Source: Mariprofundus sp.
GTDB taxonomy: Bacteria; Pseudomonadota; Zetaproteobacteria; Mariprofundales; Mariprofundaceae
Length of the DNA stretch: 15,021 nucleotides
NCBI GenBank assembly: GCA_015485035.1
Contig: WFUI01000095.1
Coordinates: forward strand, 1 to 15,021
Direction: 5' to 3'
Of this stretch, positions 1 to 7,541 are shown one piece after another. A model generated the notes under the pieces. It saw only the letters and a list, made by a program, of their open reading frames with translations. It was not told the origin of the DNA and ran no database searches. How positions within the stretch are numbered: the first letter of the stretch is position 1; each line of letters opens with the position of its first letter. The position numbers and the translations under genes are program-made.

Positions 1-2
1 AA

Positions 3-161
3 CTCAAACAGATGGGTTGCTCTCCCGCGCGTATGTTTTTCAATGCGACCGCGATCGAACAGAATGCATGGATTAAACCGGTTGCAGATGCAGTTGCGCC
101 TTTTGTCGAAGATGACTGTCATATCATCAGGCTTCAGTACATGGAGCCGGTCACACTTTAA
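3..161 (+). CDS. C-terminal end of an unrecognised protein (5' truncated)
   Basis: An open frame enters from the left edge and ends at a TAA at 159-161, giving the last 52 residues of a protein. They include ARMFFNATAIEQNAWIKPV and end in YMEPVTL. The peptide is soluble-looking, with no membrane segment or recognisable motif, so I cannot name the family. The frame is supported by being free of stops from the edge and by its fit to the converging neighbour: its TAA overlaps the TAA of the minus-strand Nudix gene within one TTAA. The other two + frames are less convincing. One runs on past base 161 in low-plausibility sequence and the other stops near base 75. Confidence 0.55.
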   Translation, partial: LKQMGCSPARMFFNATAIEQNAWIKPVADAVAPFVEDDCHIIRLQYMEPVTL

Positions 162-760
162 CCATTCGTGTTAACAGATTCTGAGTCGATGACACCTTTC
201 CATCCAAAGGCAAGCAACAGGGCCAACATGGGTGCACCGGAACCGATTTCCCCCGCCGCCAGCATTTGCAGTGCTTGTCGGCGCGATACCCAGTAGCTGC
301 GAATATCCTCATGCTCCTCTGCACAACCGCCGCCCTCGCCAACCGGCTTATGTTTGTCCACCATGCCGAGAAACAGATCGATTCGCTCCGAGCAGGCTCC
401 CGGCGTGGTATAATAACGGCCAAGGAAGGTGATATCGGTGGGTACAAACCCCGATTCTTCCCGTGCTTCCCGAATCACCGCCTGTTCTGCGGTTTCGCCT
501 TCATCAATGATGCCTGCAACAATCTCGATCAGCCAAGGGTTTTCATTACGTACAGCAGGCCCCATGCGGAATTGTTCCAGCAGTAATACCTCATCCGTGT
601 CCGGATCATAGAGTAATATTGCAGCCGCATCGCCGCGTTCCATGTTTTCACGATTTATTTTCATGCGTCCGCCATCAAAGCAATCGTGCTCAATGACGTA
701 TTCATCCATAGCAAAAAAGCCCTGATATACCCGTTTTTTGTTGAGCACCCGGTAATCCAT
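158..760 (-). CDS. nudF: ADP-ribose pyrophosphatase, Nudix family (NudF-like)
   Basis: A 200-residue cytosolic Nudix hydrolase, predicted to split ADP-ribose into AMP and ribose 5-phosphate. The Nudix box GX5EX7REXXEEXG is complete at residues 83-104 (G83, E89, R97-E98, E101-E102, G104), providing the Mg-binding glutamates. The segment YYTTPGACSERIDLFLG after the box is typical of the NudF/TrgB ADP-ribose subgroup rather than of MutT or diadenosine hydrolases. Length matches the family (about 200-210). The ATG start is backed by a strong GGGGG Shine-Dalgarno seven bases upstream (768-772). The gene diverges from the response regulator gene and converges with the truncated gene on its left, with overlapping stops. 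Family assignment is firm; the exact substrate is inferred from the motif context. Confidence 0.93.
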   Translation of the reverse strand: MDYRVLNKKRVYQGFFAMDEYVIEHDCFDGGRMKINRENMERGDAAAILLYDPDTDEVLLLEQFRMGPAVRNENPWLIEIVAGIIDEGETAEQAVIREAREESGFVPTDITFLGRYYTTPGACSERIDLFLGMVDKHKPVGEGGGCAEEHEDIRSYWVSRRQALQMLAAGEIGSGAPMLALLLAFGWKGVIDSESVNTNG

Positions 761-818
761 GATTTATCCCCCATTTCAGGCTTAGCGCATTCGCCAGATG
801 GATGCTACACTAAGCCGC

Positions 819-1502
819 ATGAAAATTCTGGTTGTTGAAGACGAAGAGCGTGTTGCCCATTTTATTCAGAAAGGGCTGAAAGAGGAAGGGCATGCCGTTG
901 ATGTTTCCTATGATGGTGAGGACGGTGAATTCCTGGCCGAAATCAATGACTACGATCTAATCATTCTTGATCTCATGCTGCCAAAGAAAAACGGTATTGT
1001 CGTATGCCGCGAACTACGTGCCAGCGGTGTGGCAACACCGGTACTGATGCTGACTGCGCGGGATTCGATCGAGGATAAAGTGCGGGGTCTGGATGCCGGC
1101 GCAGATGATTATCTGGCCAAGCCTTTTGCGTTTGAAGAATTGCTGGCTCGTGTACGTGCCCTGTTGCGCAGACAATCCGACAGTAAATCGCCGATTCTGA
1201 AGATTGCTGATCTGGAACTGGATCCCATCAGCAGGCGGGTGACACGCAATGATAAAGCCATTCGTCTGACCACCAAAGAATACGCCCTGCTCGAATATCT
1301 GTTGCGCAATAAAGACAAGGTGCTCTCTCGTACCCTGATCGGCGAACACGTCTGGGATATGAATTTCGACCCGGAGAGTAATGTAATTGACGTCTATATC
1401 AGTCATCTGCGCTCTAAAATCGATAAAGGCTATGAGCCGCCGTTGTTGCATACCCTGCGCGGTCAGGGGTATCTTCTCAGCGACGATTCACCGCCAAACT
1501 GA
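819..1502 (+). CDS. OmpR-family response regulator, CusR/CopR-like
   Basis: A 227-residue two-component response regulator. The receiver domain (about 1-115) has the acidic pocket EDE near residue 12, the phospho-acceptor D51 in IILDLMLP, T79 and K101 in AKPF. The C-terminal winged helix (about 130-222) has the OmpR-type LTTKEYALLEYLL recognition region and the RGQGYLL wing. The WDMNFDPESNVIDVYISHLRSKID stretch is like the CusR/CopR/PcoR heavy-metal group. I chose ATG 819 (MKILVVEDEE) because this is the usual family start. An in-frame ATG at 798 would add seven atypical residues. Neither start has a clear Shine-Dalgarno. The partner kinase follows 82 bases downstream. No metal efflux gene is visible in the window, so the signal is unknown. 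Confidence 0.95.
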   Translation: MKILVVEDEERVAHFIQKGLKEEGHAVDVSYDGEDGEFLAEINDYDLIILDLMLPKKNGIVVCRELRASGVATPVLMLTARDSIEDKVRGLDAGADDYLAKPFAFEELLARVRALLRRQSDSKSPILKIADLELDPISRRVTRNDKAIRLTTKEYALLEYLLRNKDKVLSRTLIGEHVWDMNFDPESNVIDVYISHLRSKIDKGYEPPLLHTLRGQGYLLSDDSPPN

Positions 1503-1584
1503 TCGGCTTGACTGACCGCCGCTGCGACCGGAAACTATCCTGACTCTGCTTCCATCAGGTATCATCAACAAGGTGCGTTCCAAT

Positions 1585-3039
1585 ATGTTCCGCACTTTTC
1601 GTGGAAGGTTGGCGCTGCTTTATATTTCCCTGGAACTGGGCATTTTACTGTTCGCGGCAGTTGTGTTGTACACGGTTCTGTCCAACCGGGTCTATTATGA
1701 GCTGGATGAACAGCTTATGGCCCAGGCCACATCGCTGGCCAATGAACTGGAAAGTTCACCTTTCTATTTCTGGTCCGGCCATCTGGGCAGTTTTGCCGAC
1801 CATTATCCGGGCGCTATTCAGCTGGTTGCAGCCAATGGGCGCATTCTGTTTCGCTCTGACCGGTCACTCATCGACAAAGGGGGTAATGATGTCAGCCGTG
1901 CACTCGGCCATGCTTTTCGTTCGGGGACGCCTTCTTTTGCTTCGACCGAATCATTACTCAACAAAGCCAATGTCAGAGTCATTGCATATCCGATTCACAA
2001 CGCTGGCAGAATTGTCGCCACGCTGATGCTGGGGCATAACACGGCGGATATTCGTGCCGTATTCAATTTGTTGTATATCGTTGGCGGTATTCTCGGTCTG
2101 ATTTCTATCATTATCAGCGCCGCTGCCGGATACTATATGGCCAAACGGGCGCTGGAACCGATTCATGAAATCACCAATACGGCGCGTGGCGTTGCTGCTG
2201 GTGATCTTACGCGTCGGCTTAAATCGAAGTCGCTAGATAAAGAGATTCAGGTGCTGGTCCGGGTATTGAATAAAATGTTTGCCGATCTCGAAGCCAGTTT
2301 CCAGGCTCAGAAGCGATTTACTGCCGATGCTTCGCACGAACTGCGTCTGCCACTGACCATCCTCAAGGGTGAAATTGAGGTGGCCCTTCGGCATCCGCGC
2401 ACGGCAGATGAATACCAGCATATTCTGCGTCAGCAACTGGGTACGATTGACCGAATTCAACGTATTGTGAATGATCTGCTGACGCTGGCGCGTGCTGATG
2501 CCGGCCAACTGGAAATCGTACAGACACCTGTTGATCTCTCGCTCCTGTTGCAGGAAGTGGGCCAGCAGCATCTGATTTTATTTGATAGTCAACATGTCAA
2601 TCTTGATATGCAAATCGAAGAAGGACTGGAGATTATGGGTGAGGCCAGTCAAATCGAGCGTACCGTGATGAATCTGTTGTCGAATGCATTCAAACATGCA
2701 CCGGAGCATTCAAGTATTCATCTGACCGCTCAGGCAAAAGATGGTTCGGCAATCATCTGTATCCGTGATGAAGGCCCGGGTATTGCCAGAGAACAGCAGG
2801 AGCGTTTATTCGACAGGTTTTATCGTGCTGATGATGCCCGCTGTCGTAAAGAAGGCGAGGGAGCAGGGTTGGGCCTGGCTATCTGCAAGCGCATTGTGGA
2901 TGCCCATCATGGTGAAATCCGGGTGGAATCCGAGGCGGGGAAAGGAGCCTCTTTTTACGTTCGCTTGCCACTAAGCGGTGCTCACCATGCTCACGGGAAA
3001 CGACTGGATAAAATTTTACTGGATGGTGGAGTCACTTAA
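1585..3039 (+). CDS. Sensor histidine kinase, heavy-metal (CusS-like) type
   Basis: Inner-membrane sensor kinase of 484 residues, partner of the preceding regulator. It shows a first membrane segment (about 10-34), a periplasmic sensor region of about 125 residues, a second membrane segment (about 160-185), a HAMP domain (about 186-238) with ALEPI, and a HisKA domain with phospho-accepting His in ASHELRLPL (H251). The HATPase domain has N box NLLSNAFKHAP, G1 box DEGPGI and G2 box GAGLGLAI. The position four after the His, usually Thr/Ser/Asn, is Leu here. The C-terminus ends after the kinase fold in a short basic, His-containing tail (HHAHGK). ATG 1585 has an AAGG upstream; an in-frame GTG at 1573 would add four residues and has no good ribosome site. 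Confidence 0.94.
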   Translation: MFRTFRGRLALLYISLELGILLFAAVVLYTVLSNRVYYELDEQLMAQATSLANELESSPFYFWSGHLGSFADHYPGAIQLVAANGRILFRSDRSLIDKGGNDVSRALGHAFRSGTPSFASTESLLNKANVRVIAYPIHNAGRIVATLMLGHNTADIRAVFNLLYIVGGILGLISIIISAAAGYYMAKRALEPIHEITNTARGVAAGDLTRRLKSKSLDKEIQVLVRVLNKMFADLEASFQAQKRFTADASHELRLPLTILKGEIEVALRHPRTADEYQHILRQQLGTIDRIQRIVNDLLTLARADAGQLEIVQTPVDLSLLLQEVGQQHLILFDSQHVNLDMQIEEGLEIMGEASQIERTVMNLLSNAFKHAPEHSSIHLTAQAKDGSAIICIRDEGPGIAREQQERLFDRFYRADDARCRKEGEGAGLGLAICKRIVDAHHGEIRVESEAGKGASFYVRLPLSGAHHAHGKRLDKILLDGGVT

Positions 3040-3130
3040 AGAGGTGCTCATTTATTGTCATCCTGACAAAAATCAGTCCGCTCAGACAAAATGATGCTCT
3101 TATCTGGGCAAGCTGACGTTTTAAGGTTTT

Positions 3131-3928
3131 TTAGCGTCGTTTAGCCAGGAAATAGGGGTGATTATGCTTCTCCAGGTCTCCGGCTACACTTTCTGCGGCC
3201 ACGCCGGCTACAAACTTCAAAGCCGATGAGCTTGCTTTGGCATGGGACATCAGGGTCTTGAAATTACGATAAAAGTAGCGTTTATCAGCCACATGAATAT
3301 TTGTCATATAACTGATTTGCAGATCGAACCTGGAAATATCATCCGGATCATAGCCGACATTGTATACATTTGAGGAAAGGGTTTTACGCTCTTTTGTGGA
3401 TATCAGGTCAGCGGCAACGACCATTCCGGGGCGGTAGGGTTTGAATGGGGAAGCAGAAAAATAACCAAAACGTTTAATATCCACTTTGAGCAGTGCATCC
3501 ACCCCTTTCAAGCGCGGATTCTTGTTGCGGTAAGCAGATTGTGCCTGCCAGTAAGTCATATCCAGATCTTTGACCTGATACCCCAGTTTACGCAGTCGCC
3601 GCTTGATGGCGTGGCGCATGCTGTTGACGCAATAGCGATGCAGAGACGGGTTGGCATCCTGATATTGAATCCGTTTATACTCCCGGGCTACTTGCTGTAA
3701 GGCCTTGGCTGTGATGCCGATAATTGCATAGACAGGGTTTTCGCGGCGAATGTCAATGCGCTTGCTATCGTCAAACTGGGGTAATCCAATGACCATCACG
3801 GCTTGTGGTTTACTTTTATCCAGAGTGACAGGTTGCTGGTGCGTGGAACATGCCGAGAGTAACAGCAATAACATGGCACATAGGATATGAAACCACTGAA
3901 CCCGGAATATTTGATCATTTACATGCAC
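3131..3928 (-). CDS. Predicted outer-membrane lipoprotein of unknown function
   Basis: A 265-residue exported lipoprotein that I do not recognise. The start is taken as GTG at 3928 because a GGAGGG Shine-Dalgarno (3933-3938) sits four bases upstream; an in-frame GTG at 3940 overlaps that site and adds four residues. The N-terminus has a hydrophobic stretch (about 16-25) ending in lipobox LSAC with C27; Ser at +2 suggests outer-membrane sorting. The mature part begins with a probable strand (KPQAVMVIGLPQFDD), then a basic helix-like region (residues 105-113), then GVDALLKVDIKRFGYFSASP and VVAADLIST. This order of a strand, helices and paired strands loosely recalls CsgG- or DUF799-type periplasmic lipoproteins, but that is only an impression. 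Only two Cys remain (C27, C100). It converges with the kinase gene. Confidence 0.85.
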   Translation of the reverse strand: MHVNDQIFRVQWFHILCAMLLLLLSACSTHQQPVTLDKSKPQAVMVIGLPQFDDSKRIDIRRENPVYAIIGITAKALQQVAREYKRIQYQDANPSLHRYCVNSMRHAIKRRLRKLGYQVKDLDMTYWQAQSAYRNKNPRLKGVDALLKVDIKRFGYFSASPFKPYRPGMVVAADLISTKERKTLSSNVYNVGYDPDDISRFDLQISYMTNIHVADKRYFYRNFKTLMSHAKASSSALKFVAGVAAESVAGDLEKHNHPYFLAKRR

Positions 3929-3932
3929 TTCA

Positions 3933-3938
3933 CCCTCC
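3933..3938 (-). promoter_or_regulatory. Shine-Dalgarno deciding the lipoprotein start
   Basis: GGAGGG on the minus strand, four bases before GTG 3928. It lies inside the longer alternative reading from GTG 3940, which has no ribosome site of its own. Confidence 0.7.
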
Positions 3939-4112
3939 ACAACTGTATCACCGGCTTGTCCGAAAAGTCGGGGCTACAGATGTCGCGGATCATGGTGAAA
4001 AATGCTTTCTATTATGTGACTTGGCGCACAAAATACCCGAACTATGGGTTTTAAATTATTGATAATATGGCGCTTTTATTAAGGTCGGCCATGCAGATGG
4101 TGTGGGTAATCC

Positions 4113-4727
4113 CTAGCTGTTCCAGATTACCTTGCGGCCAATAATACTGAAACCATCTTCCATCATGCGTTTGAGCGTTGCCGGATAGATTTTATGCTCC
4201 TCCATCTGAATTCGGGCATGCAGAGAATCACGTGTATCATCATCGAGTACGGGCACAACCGCTTGAGCCAGAATCGGACCTCCATCCAGCACTTCATCCA
4301 CCAGATGTACCGTGCAACCGGACACTTTCACACCATAAGACACAGCATCCTCCACAGCATGCGCTCCGGGAAATGCAGGCAGGATGGCGGGATGGATATT
4401 AATAATACGACCGCGAAAGCGGCGTACGAAGGAGCTTGAAAGGATGCGCATATAACCGGCCAGTACGATCCATTGGCAACCATGGTGATCAATCAGGTCG
4501 GCACAGGCGGCATCGAATTGGGCACGGTCCTGATAGTCTTTGGGATTCAGGTGCATGATATGCGGTACATCTGCATCACGGGCAATTTCAAGTGCTGCTG
4601 CATCGGCTTTGTCAGAAATGACCAGTTGCACATCAACAGGGCATTCACCCGCAGCAACTGATTCGAGTATGACTTTCAGATTACTGCCACGGCCTGATGC
4701 CATGACTGCGATTGCTTTGGAATTCAT
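4113..4727 (-). CDS. purN: Phosphoribosylglycinamide formyltransferase 1 (GAR transformylase)
   Basis: Cytosolic enzyme of purine synthesis that transfers a formyl group from 10-formyl-THF to GAR. At 204 residues it has normal family length. Visible motifs are the phosphate-binding SGRGSNL (11-17), VLAGYMRIL (88-96), INIHPAILPAFPG with catalytic N110 and H112, the GCTVH segment, and LDGGPILAQ with catalytic D148; the His-to-Asp spacing of 36 equals that of E. coli PurN. The ATG has a GGGTGA site five bases or fewer upstream. The usual partner purM is not next to it: it follows xthA in the same direction with a 149-bp gap, so it may have its own promoter. Assignment is firm. Confidence 0.96.
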   Translation of the reverse strand: MNSKAIAVMASGRGSNLKVILESVAAGECPVDVQLVISDKADAAALEIARDADVPHIMHLNPKDYQDRAQFDAACADLIDHHGCQWIVLAGYMRILSSSFVRRFRGRIINIHPAILPAFPGAHAVEDAVSYGVKVSGCTVHLVDEVLDGGPILAQAVVPVLDDDTRDSLHARIQMEEHKIYPATLKRMMEDGFSIIGRKVIWNS

Positions 4728-4876
4728 AAATCACCCGTTTCTGACATTAATACAGTATCACTGTCCCGCAAACTCTTTATCATTGCCATCAGAAAGCAAA
4801 GCCTTATCACAACACATATGGCTGTTTTGTTTCGGGATCGCGCATAATTTTCCTAGGTCTCGCGTCAAAGTACTTG

Positions 4877-5635
4877 TTAAGAGAATTCAACCCAAACAGG
4901 CGCATGATCGCTGGGGCGTTCCAGGGCCCGGTAATTTACTGCCACTGCAGCAGCAACGGGTTCCATCGACGGCGTTGCCAGTATATGGTCAATTCGAATG
5001 CCCCAGTTGCGCCGGAATGCATTCATGCGGTAATCCCACCAGCTAAACATGGGTTCATCCGGGTGAACGCACCTGACTGTATCCACCAGCCCGAGCCCGA
5101 CCACTGATTGAAACCATTCGCGTTCGGCTGTCGAACACATAATTTTCTCATGCCAGCGTCCCGGATCATGTACATCCTGATCGTTTGGTGCGATGTTGTA
5201 ATCCCCCAGCACAACCAACCGGCGGTGTCTGGCCAGTTCTGATTGCAGATATTGATGTAATGCATGTAACCAGCGGAATTTATAAGCATATTTATCAGAT
5301 CCGACTTCCTGTCCGTTGGGAATATATACATTGATGATGCGCACCGAATGGATCGTTGCAGCCAGCAAACGTCGTTGCGGATCATCCAGCTTCGGCACAT
5401 CGGTCACAACATCATCGATTGCACTGCGACTGATGATACAAACACCATTGTAGGTCTTCTGACCGGCATACGCGACCCGGTAGCCGGTGGCATGAATGGC
5501 TTCGATCGGAAAATTTTCATCCGTCAGCTTGGTTTCCTGCAAAGCCAGTATATCCGGCTCTTCCTGTTCAAGGAATGACAGCACATGGGGTAGACGAACA
5601 TTCAGCGAATTTACATTCCAGCTTGCAATTTTCAT
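4877..5635 (-). CDS. xthA: Exodeoxyribonuclease III (AP endonuclease, ExoIII family)
   Basis: Base-excision repair nuclease of the endonuclease/exonuclease/phosphatase fold, 252 residues. It cuts at abasic sites and removes 3'-blocking groups and nucleotides from duplex DNA. All family catalytic positions are visible: N7 (SWNVNSL), E34 (QETKL), Y104 (VYIPNG), D145 and N147 (GDYNIAP), D216 (RIDHIL) and the D243-H244 pair (SDHAPV). FSWWDYR (197-203) is also typical of bacterial ExoIII. It is slightly shorter than E. coli XthA (268) but complete. It lies 72 bp downstream of the alkyltransferase gene in the same direction, so two repair enzymes may be co-expressed. No good Shine-Dalgarno precedes the ATG. 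Confidence 0.95.
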   Translation of the reverse strand: MKIASWNVNSLNVRLPHVLSFLEQEEPDILALQETKLTDENFPIEAIHATGYRVAYAGQKTYNGVCIISRSAIDDVVTDVPKLDDPQRRLLAATIHSVRIINVYIPNGQEVGSDKYAYKFRWLHALHQYLQSELARHRRLVVLGDYNIAPNDQDVHDPGRWHEKIMCSTAEREWFQSVVGLGLVDTVRCVHPDEPMFSWWDYRMNAFRRNWGIRIDHILATPSMEPVAAAVAVNYRALERPSDHAPVWVEFS

Positions 5636-5707
5636 GGGCTGATCATGACCGGGCTGTGTTACCGACTCAAGTCGAAATCTTTATAATTGAAAGCATCATG
5701 CTCACGG

Positions 5708-6136
5708 TTATAAGGCATTCTCGAGCTGAAGTAATTTTTTCTTCCAGGCAAGGCCACAGGAAAATCCGCCCAAGCCGTTGGCGGCAACCACGCGGTGACA
5801 GGGAATCAGGATCGGTAGCGGATTTGCCCCCAGTGCTTGCCCCATGGCACGCGGTGACGTGCCGAGTTTTACAGCCAGATCTCCATATGTTCGTACTGTT
5901 CCGGCAGGAATGGCTAACAGTTCCGCACGCATCTTTGCCTGAAAGGGGGTGGCAGGTTTGTCCAGTGGTGGTAAGGGTGAGATATTTCCATCAAAGTAAG
6001 CATTCAGCCATTGGGCGACAGGGTCATCCTGAGCGGATTCCGCAGTTTTCAGCTGCTCCAGCCAGATATGCCGGCACAGTTTTCCATTCCATGCATAAGA
6101 AAGTGGCCCCAGTGGTGAATGAAAGGGATAAATCAT
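5708..6136 (-). CDS. ogt: Methylated-DNA--protein-cysteine S-methyltransferase (Ogt/MGMT type)
   Basis: Suicide DNA repair protein that takes alkyl groups from O6-alkylguanine (and O4-alkylthymine) onto a cysteine. The acceptor is C113 in IPCHRVVAANGLGGF, matching the family motif. The preceding TYGDLA (84-89) and SPRAMGQALGANP (94-106) form the helix-turn-helix DNA-binding part. At 142 residues it is shorter than E. coli Ogt (171); the C-terminal catalytic domain is complete (about 62-142) and the shortening is in the N-terminal ribonuclease-like domain. There is no Ada-type metal-binding domain. The gene diverges from the yqaA-like gene with about 33 bp between the starts and lies upstream of xthA. 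No evident Shine-Dalgarno. Confidence 0.94.
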   Translation of the reverse strand: MIYPFHSPLGPLSYAWNGKLCRHIWLEQLKTAESAQDDPVAQWLNAYFDGNISPLPPLDKPATPFQAKMRAELLAIPAGTVRTYGDLAVKLGTSPRAMGQALGANPLPILIPCHRVVAANGLGGFSCGLAWKKKLLQLENAL

Positions 6137-6169
6137 GCAGTAATGGTAACAGAGGGTTAGGTTTTGCGC

Positions 6170-6580
6170 ATGGACTGGGCGCTGTTTTTTTCTGCACTGA
6201 TTTCCTCGACACTGTTACCCGGGGGCTCGGAAGCATTATTGCTTTATCGGCTTAATGAAGGAGGCAGTGCAATAGGCATCGTGGCGACTGCGACTACTGG
6301 CAATGTGCTGGGGAGTCTGATTACCTACGCCATGGGAAGGCTTGGCAATGAAGCAGTGCACAAAAAATGGTTGAGAATTTCAGAAGCACAGACCGGAAAA
6401 GCGGAAGTCTGGTTTGAAAAATGGGGAAAGCCATCGCTACTTCTGGCCTGGCTGCCGGTTATCGGGGATCCGTTGTGCCTGGTGGCCGGATTGCTGCGCT
6501 GCGGTCTGGTGTCGTTTTTATTGCTGGTGACAGTGGGTAAATTTACGCGTTACATGATTCTTTCGCTCCCGTTTATCTGA
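6170..6580 (+). CDS. yqaA: YqaA-family small membrane protein (DedA/VTT-like superfamily)
   Basis: A 136-residue inner-membrane protein. It closely follows E. coli YqaA as I know it: STLLPGGSEALLL (13-25), TATTGNVLGSL (40-50), LLLAWLPVIGDPLCLVAGLLR (90-110) and GKFTRYM (123-129). The glycine/proline-containing re-entrant-like segments and the conserved Arg at 127 are features of the SNARE-associated/VTT superfamily, which is linked to lipid handling and membrane homeostasis. YqaA itself has no firm function. I chose ATG 6170 over the in-frame TTG at 6164; a TAGG lies eight bases upstream of the ATG. It converges with the AEC carrier gene, with five bases between the stops. Confidence 0.88.
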   Translation: MDWALFFSALISSTLLPGGSEALLLYRLNEGGSAIGIVATATTGNVLGSLITYAMGRLGNEAVHKKWLRISEAQTGKAEVWFEKWGKPSLLLAWLPVIGDPLCLVAGLLRCGLVSFLLLVTVGKFTRYMILSLPFI

Positions 6581-6585
6581 ACCCA

Positions 6586-7521
6586 TCAGGATGCGAGCTG
6601 TAGCCACAGCGGCAAAGTAAGCATCGAGCAAACCGTTGTCAGTGTGACTGCTTCAGCATAGAGCGCTACATCCAGTTTAAAGCGGTCACAGATGACCAAT
6701 CCCAATACCATGGTTGGCATGGCTGCTTCAATAATGGTAGGCGCCAGATATTGCTCCGGCATGCCTACACCGATGGATGCACCCCAGGCAATCAGAGGCA
6801 TGAATAATAGCTGGATAGATATAACAGGCAGAAGTACAGGAATACGCGCAGCCCAGCCTGATTGCCAGCTCAATGCCATACCGACTGATAACAGCATCAG
6901 AGGCACAACGGCAGCGCCGAGTGTGGCCAGTGTTTCATTTATCCAAAGTGGCATCGGGATAGCGAAGATACTTAGCAGTAAACCGGCTATAGCAGCCCAG
7001 ATTGCCGGTACCTGAAATAGACTGAGCAGCGGATGTATGCCTGTTGCTGAGCTGCCGTAATATCGCGCCAGAATAATACCGACAGAAAACAGAATCGGCG
7101 TACTGGCCAGCAGGTCGAACTGGATGGCAATGACTTGAGCCCAGTCACCAAAGGTTTGGCTGAGTACAGGCAGCCCCAGATAGGAGAAATTGCCAAAGGC
7201 AGATGCCAACAACACTGCGCCGATTGTTTTGTTGGTATTGCCTGCCATAAAAAAACGCACCAGGGCACCATTGCCATAAATTAGAAAGGCAGCCAGCAGC
7301 GATAACAGTACTGAAAGTGCCGCAACCACCGGAATACGGATGGTGTTCAAATCGACCGGCGATTGCCAGAGTACATGCAGTACCAGTGCCGGCAGAAAGA
7401 TATGGTAGACTGATTGCGTCAGGTGCGAGCGGATAGTTTCGGCAGATTTTCGTCCCAGCAGTATTCGCCAGCCGATACCGGCAAGAATAATGGCAGCCAT
7501 GCCGAGCAATACATTGAGCAT
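6586..7521 (-). CDS. AEC-family (auxin efflux carrier-type) permease
   Basis: A 311-residue integral membrane transporter with about ten hydrophobic segments in two halves. The N-terminal half has the SVYHIFLPALVLHVL helix (37-51) and LLASAFGNFSYLGLPV (104-119), typical of the PF03547 membrane-transport (AEC) family. The C-terminal half has PLMLLSVGMALS and EAAMPTMVLGLVI, also family features. Bacterial members carry organic acids such as malate or malonate, but the substrate here cannot be read from sequence. The ATG sits inside an array of GAACA/TGTTC boxes with no Shine-Dalgarno, which may control its translation or transcription. The gene follows smpB by 102 bp, with a strong hairpin between them. 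Confidence 0.9.
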   Translation of the reverse strand: MLNVLLGMAAIILAGIGWRILLGRKSAETIRSHLTQSVYHIFLPALVLHVLWQSPVDLNTIRIPVVAALSVLLSLLAAFLIYGNGALVRFFMAGNTNKTIGAVLLASAFGNFSYLGLPVLSQTFGDWAQVIAIQFDLLASTPILFSVGIILARYYGSSATGIHPLLSLFQVPAIWAAIAGLLLSIFAIPMPLWINETLATLGAAVVPLMLLSVGMALSWQSGWAARIPVLLPVISIQLLFMPLIAWGASIGVGMPEQYLAPTIIEAAMPTMVLGLVICDRFKLDVALYAEAVTLTTVCSMLTLPLWLQLAS

Positions 7522-7541
7522 GTTCAGAACACTACATGTTC
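7519..7541. repeat. TGTTC/GAACA box array over the AEC carrier start codon
   Basis: Plus-strand TGTTC (7521-7525), GAACA (7527-7531) and TGTTC (7537-7541) alternate with 1- and 5-base spacers. On the coding (minus) strand this gives two GAACATG direct repeats sixteen bases apart, the second containing the start codon, with TGTTC between them. Alternative hairpins would bury the start. Its role is unknown; it could be an operator or a translational control element. Confidence 0.45.

Noticed and set aside
1014..1451. A 145-codon open frame on minus opposite the response regulator
   Set aside because: The regulator on + is complete with all motifs; the antisense translation has no recognisable features.
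3040..3130. Inverted repeats (TGTC/GACA, CTGA/TCAG) between the kinase and lipoprotein genes as a bidirectional terminator
   Set aside because: Stems are four to six bases with mismatches and no clear stem followed by a T-run; some termination signal is likely but not identifiable.
3941..4112. Open frame on + (about 70 codons) overlapping the lipoprotein start region
   Set aside because: No ribosome site, half of it antisense to the signal peptide, and no recognisable sequence features.
5575..6255. A 226-codon open frame on + across the xthA and ogt genes
   Set aside because: It is antisense to two enzymes with intact catalytic motifs, has no ribosome site and its translation is Arg/His/Pro-rich without any domain.
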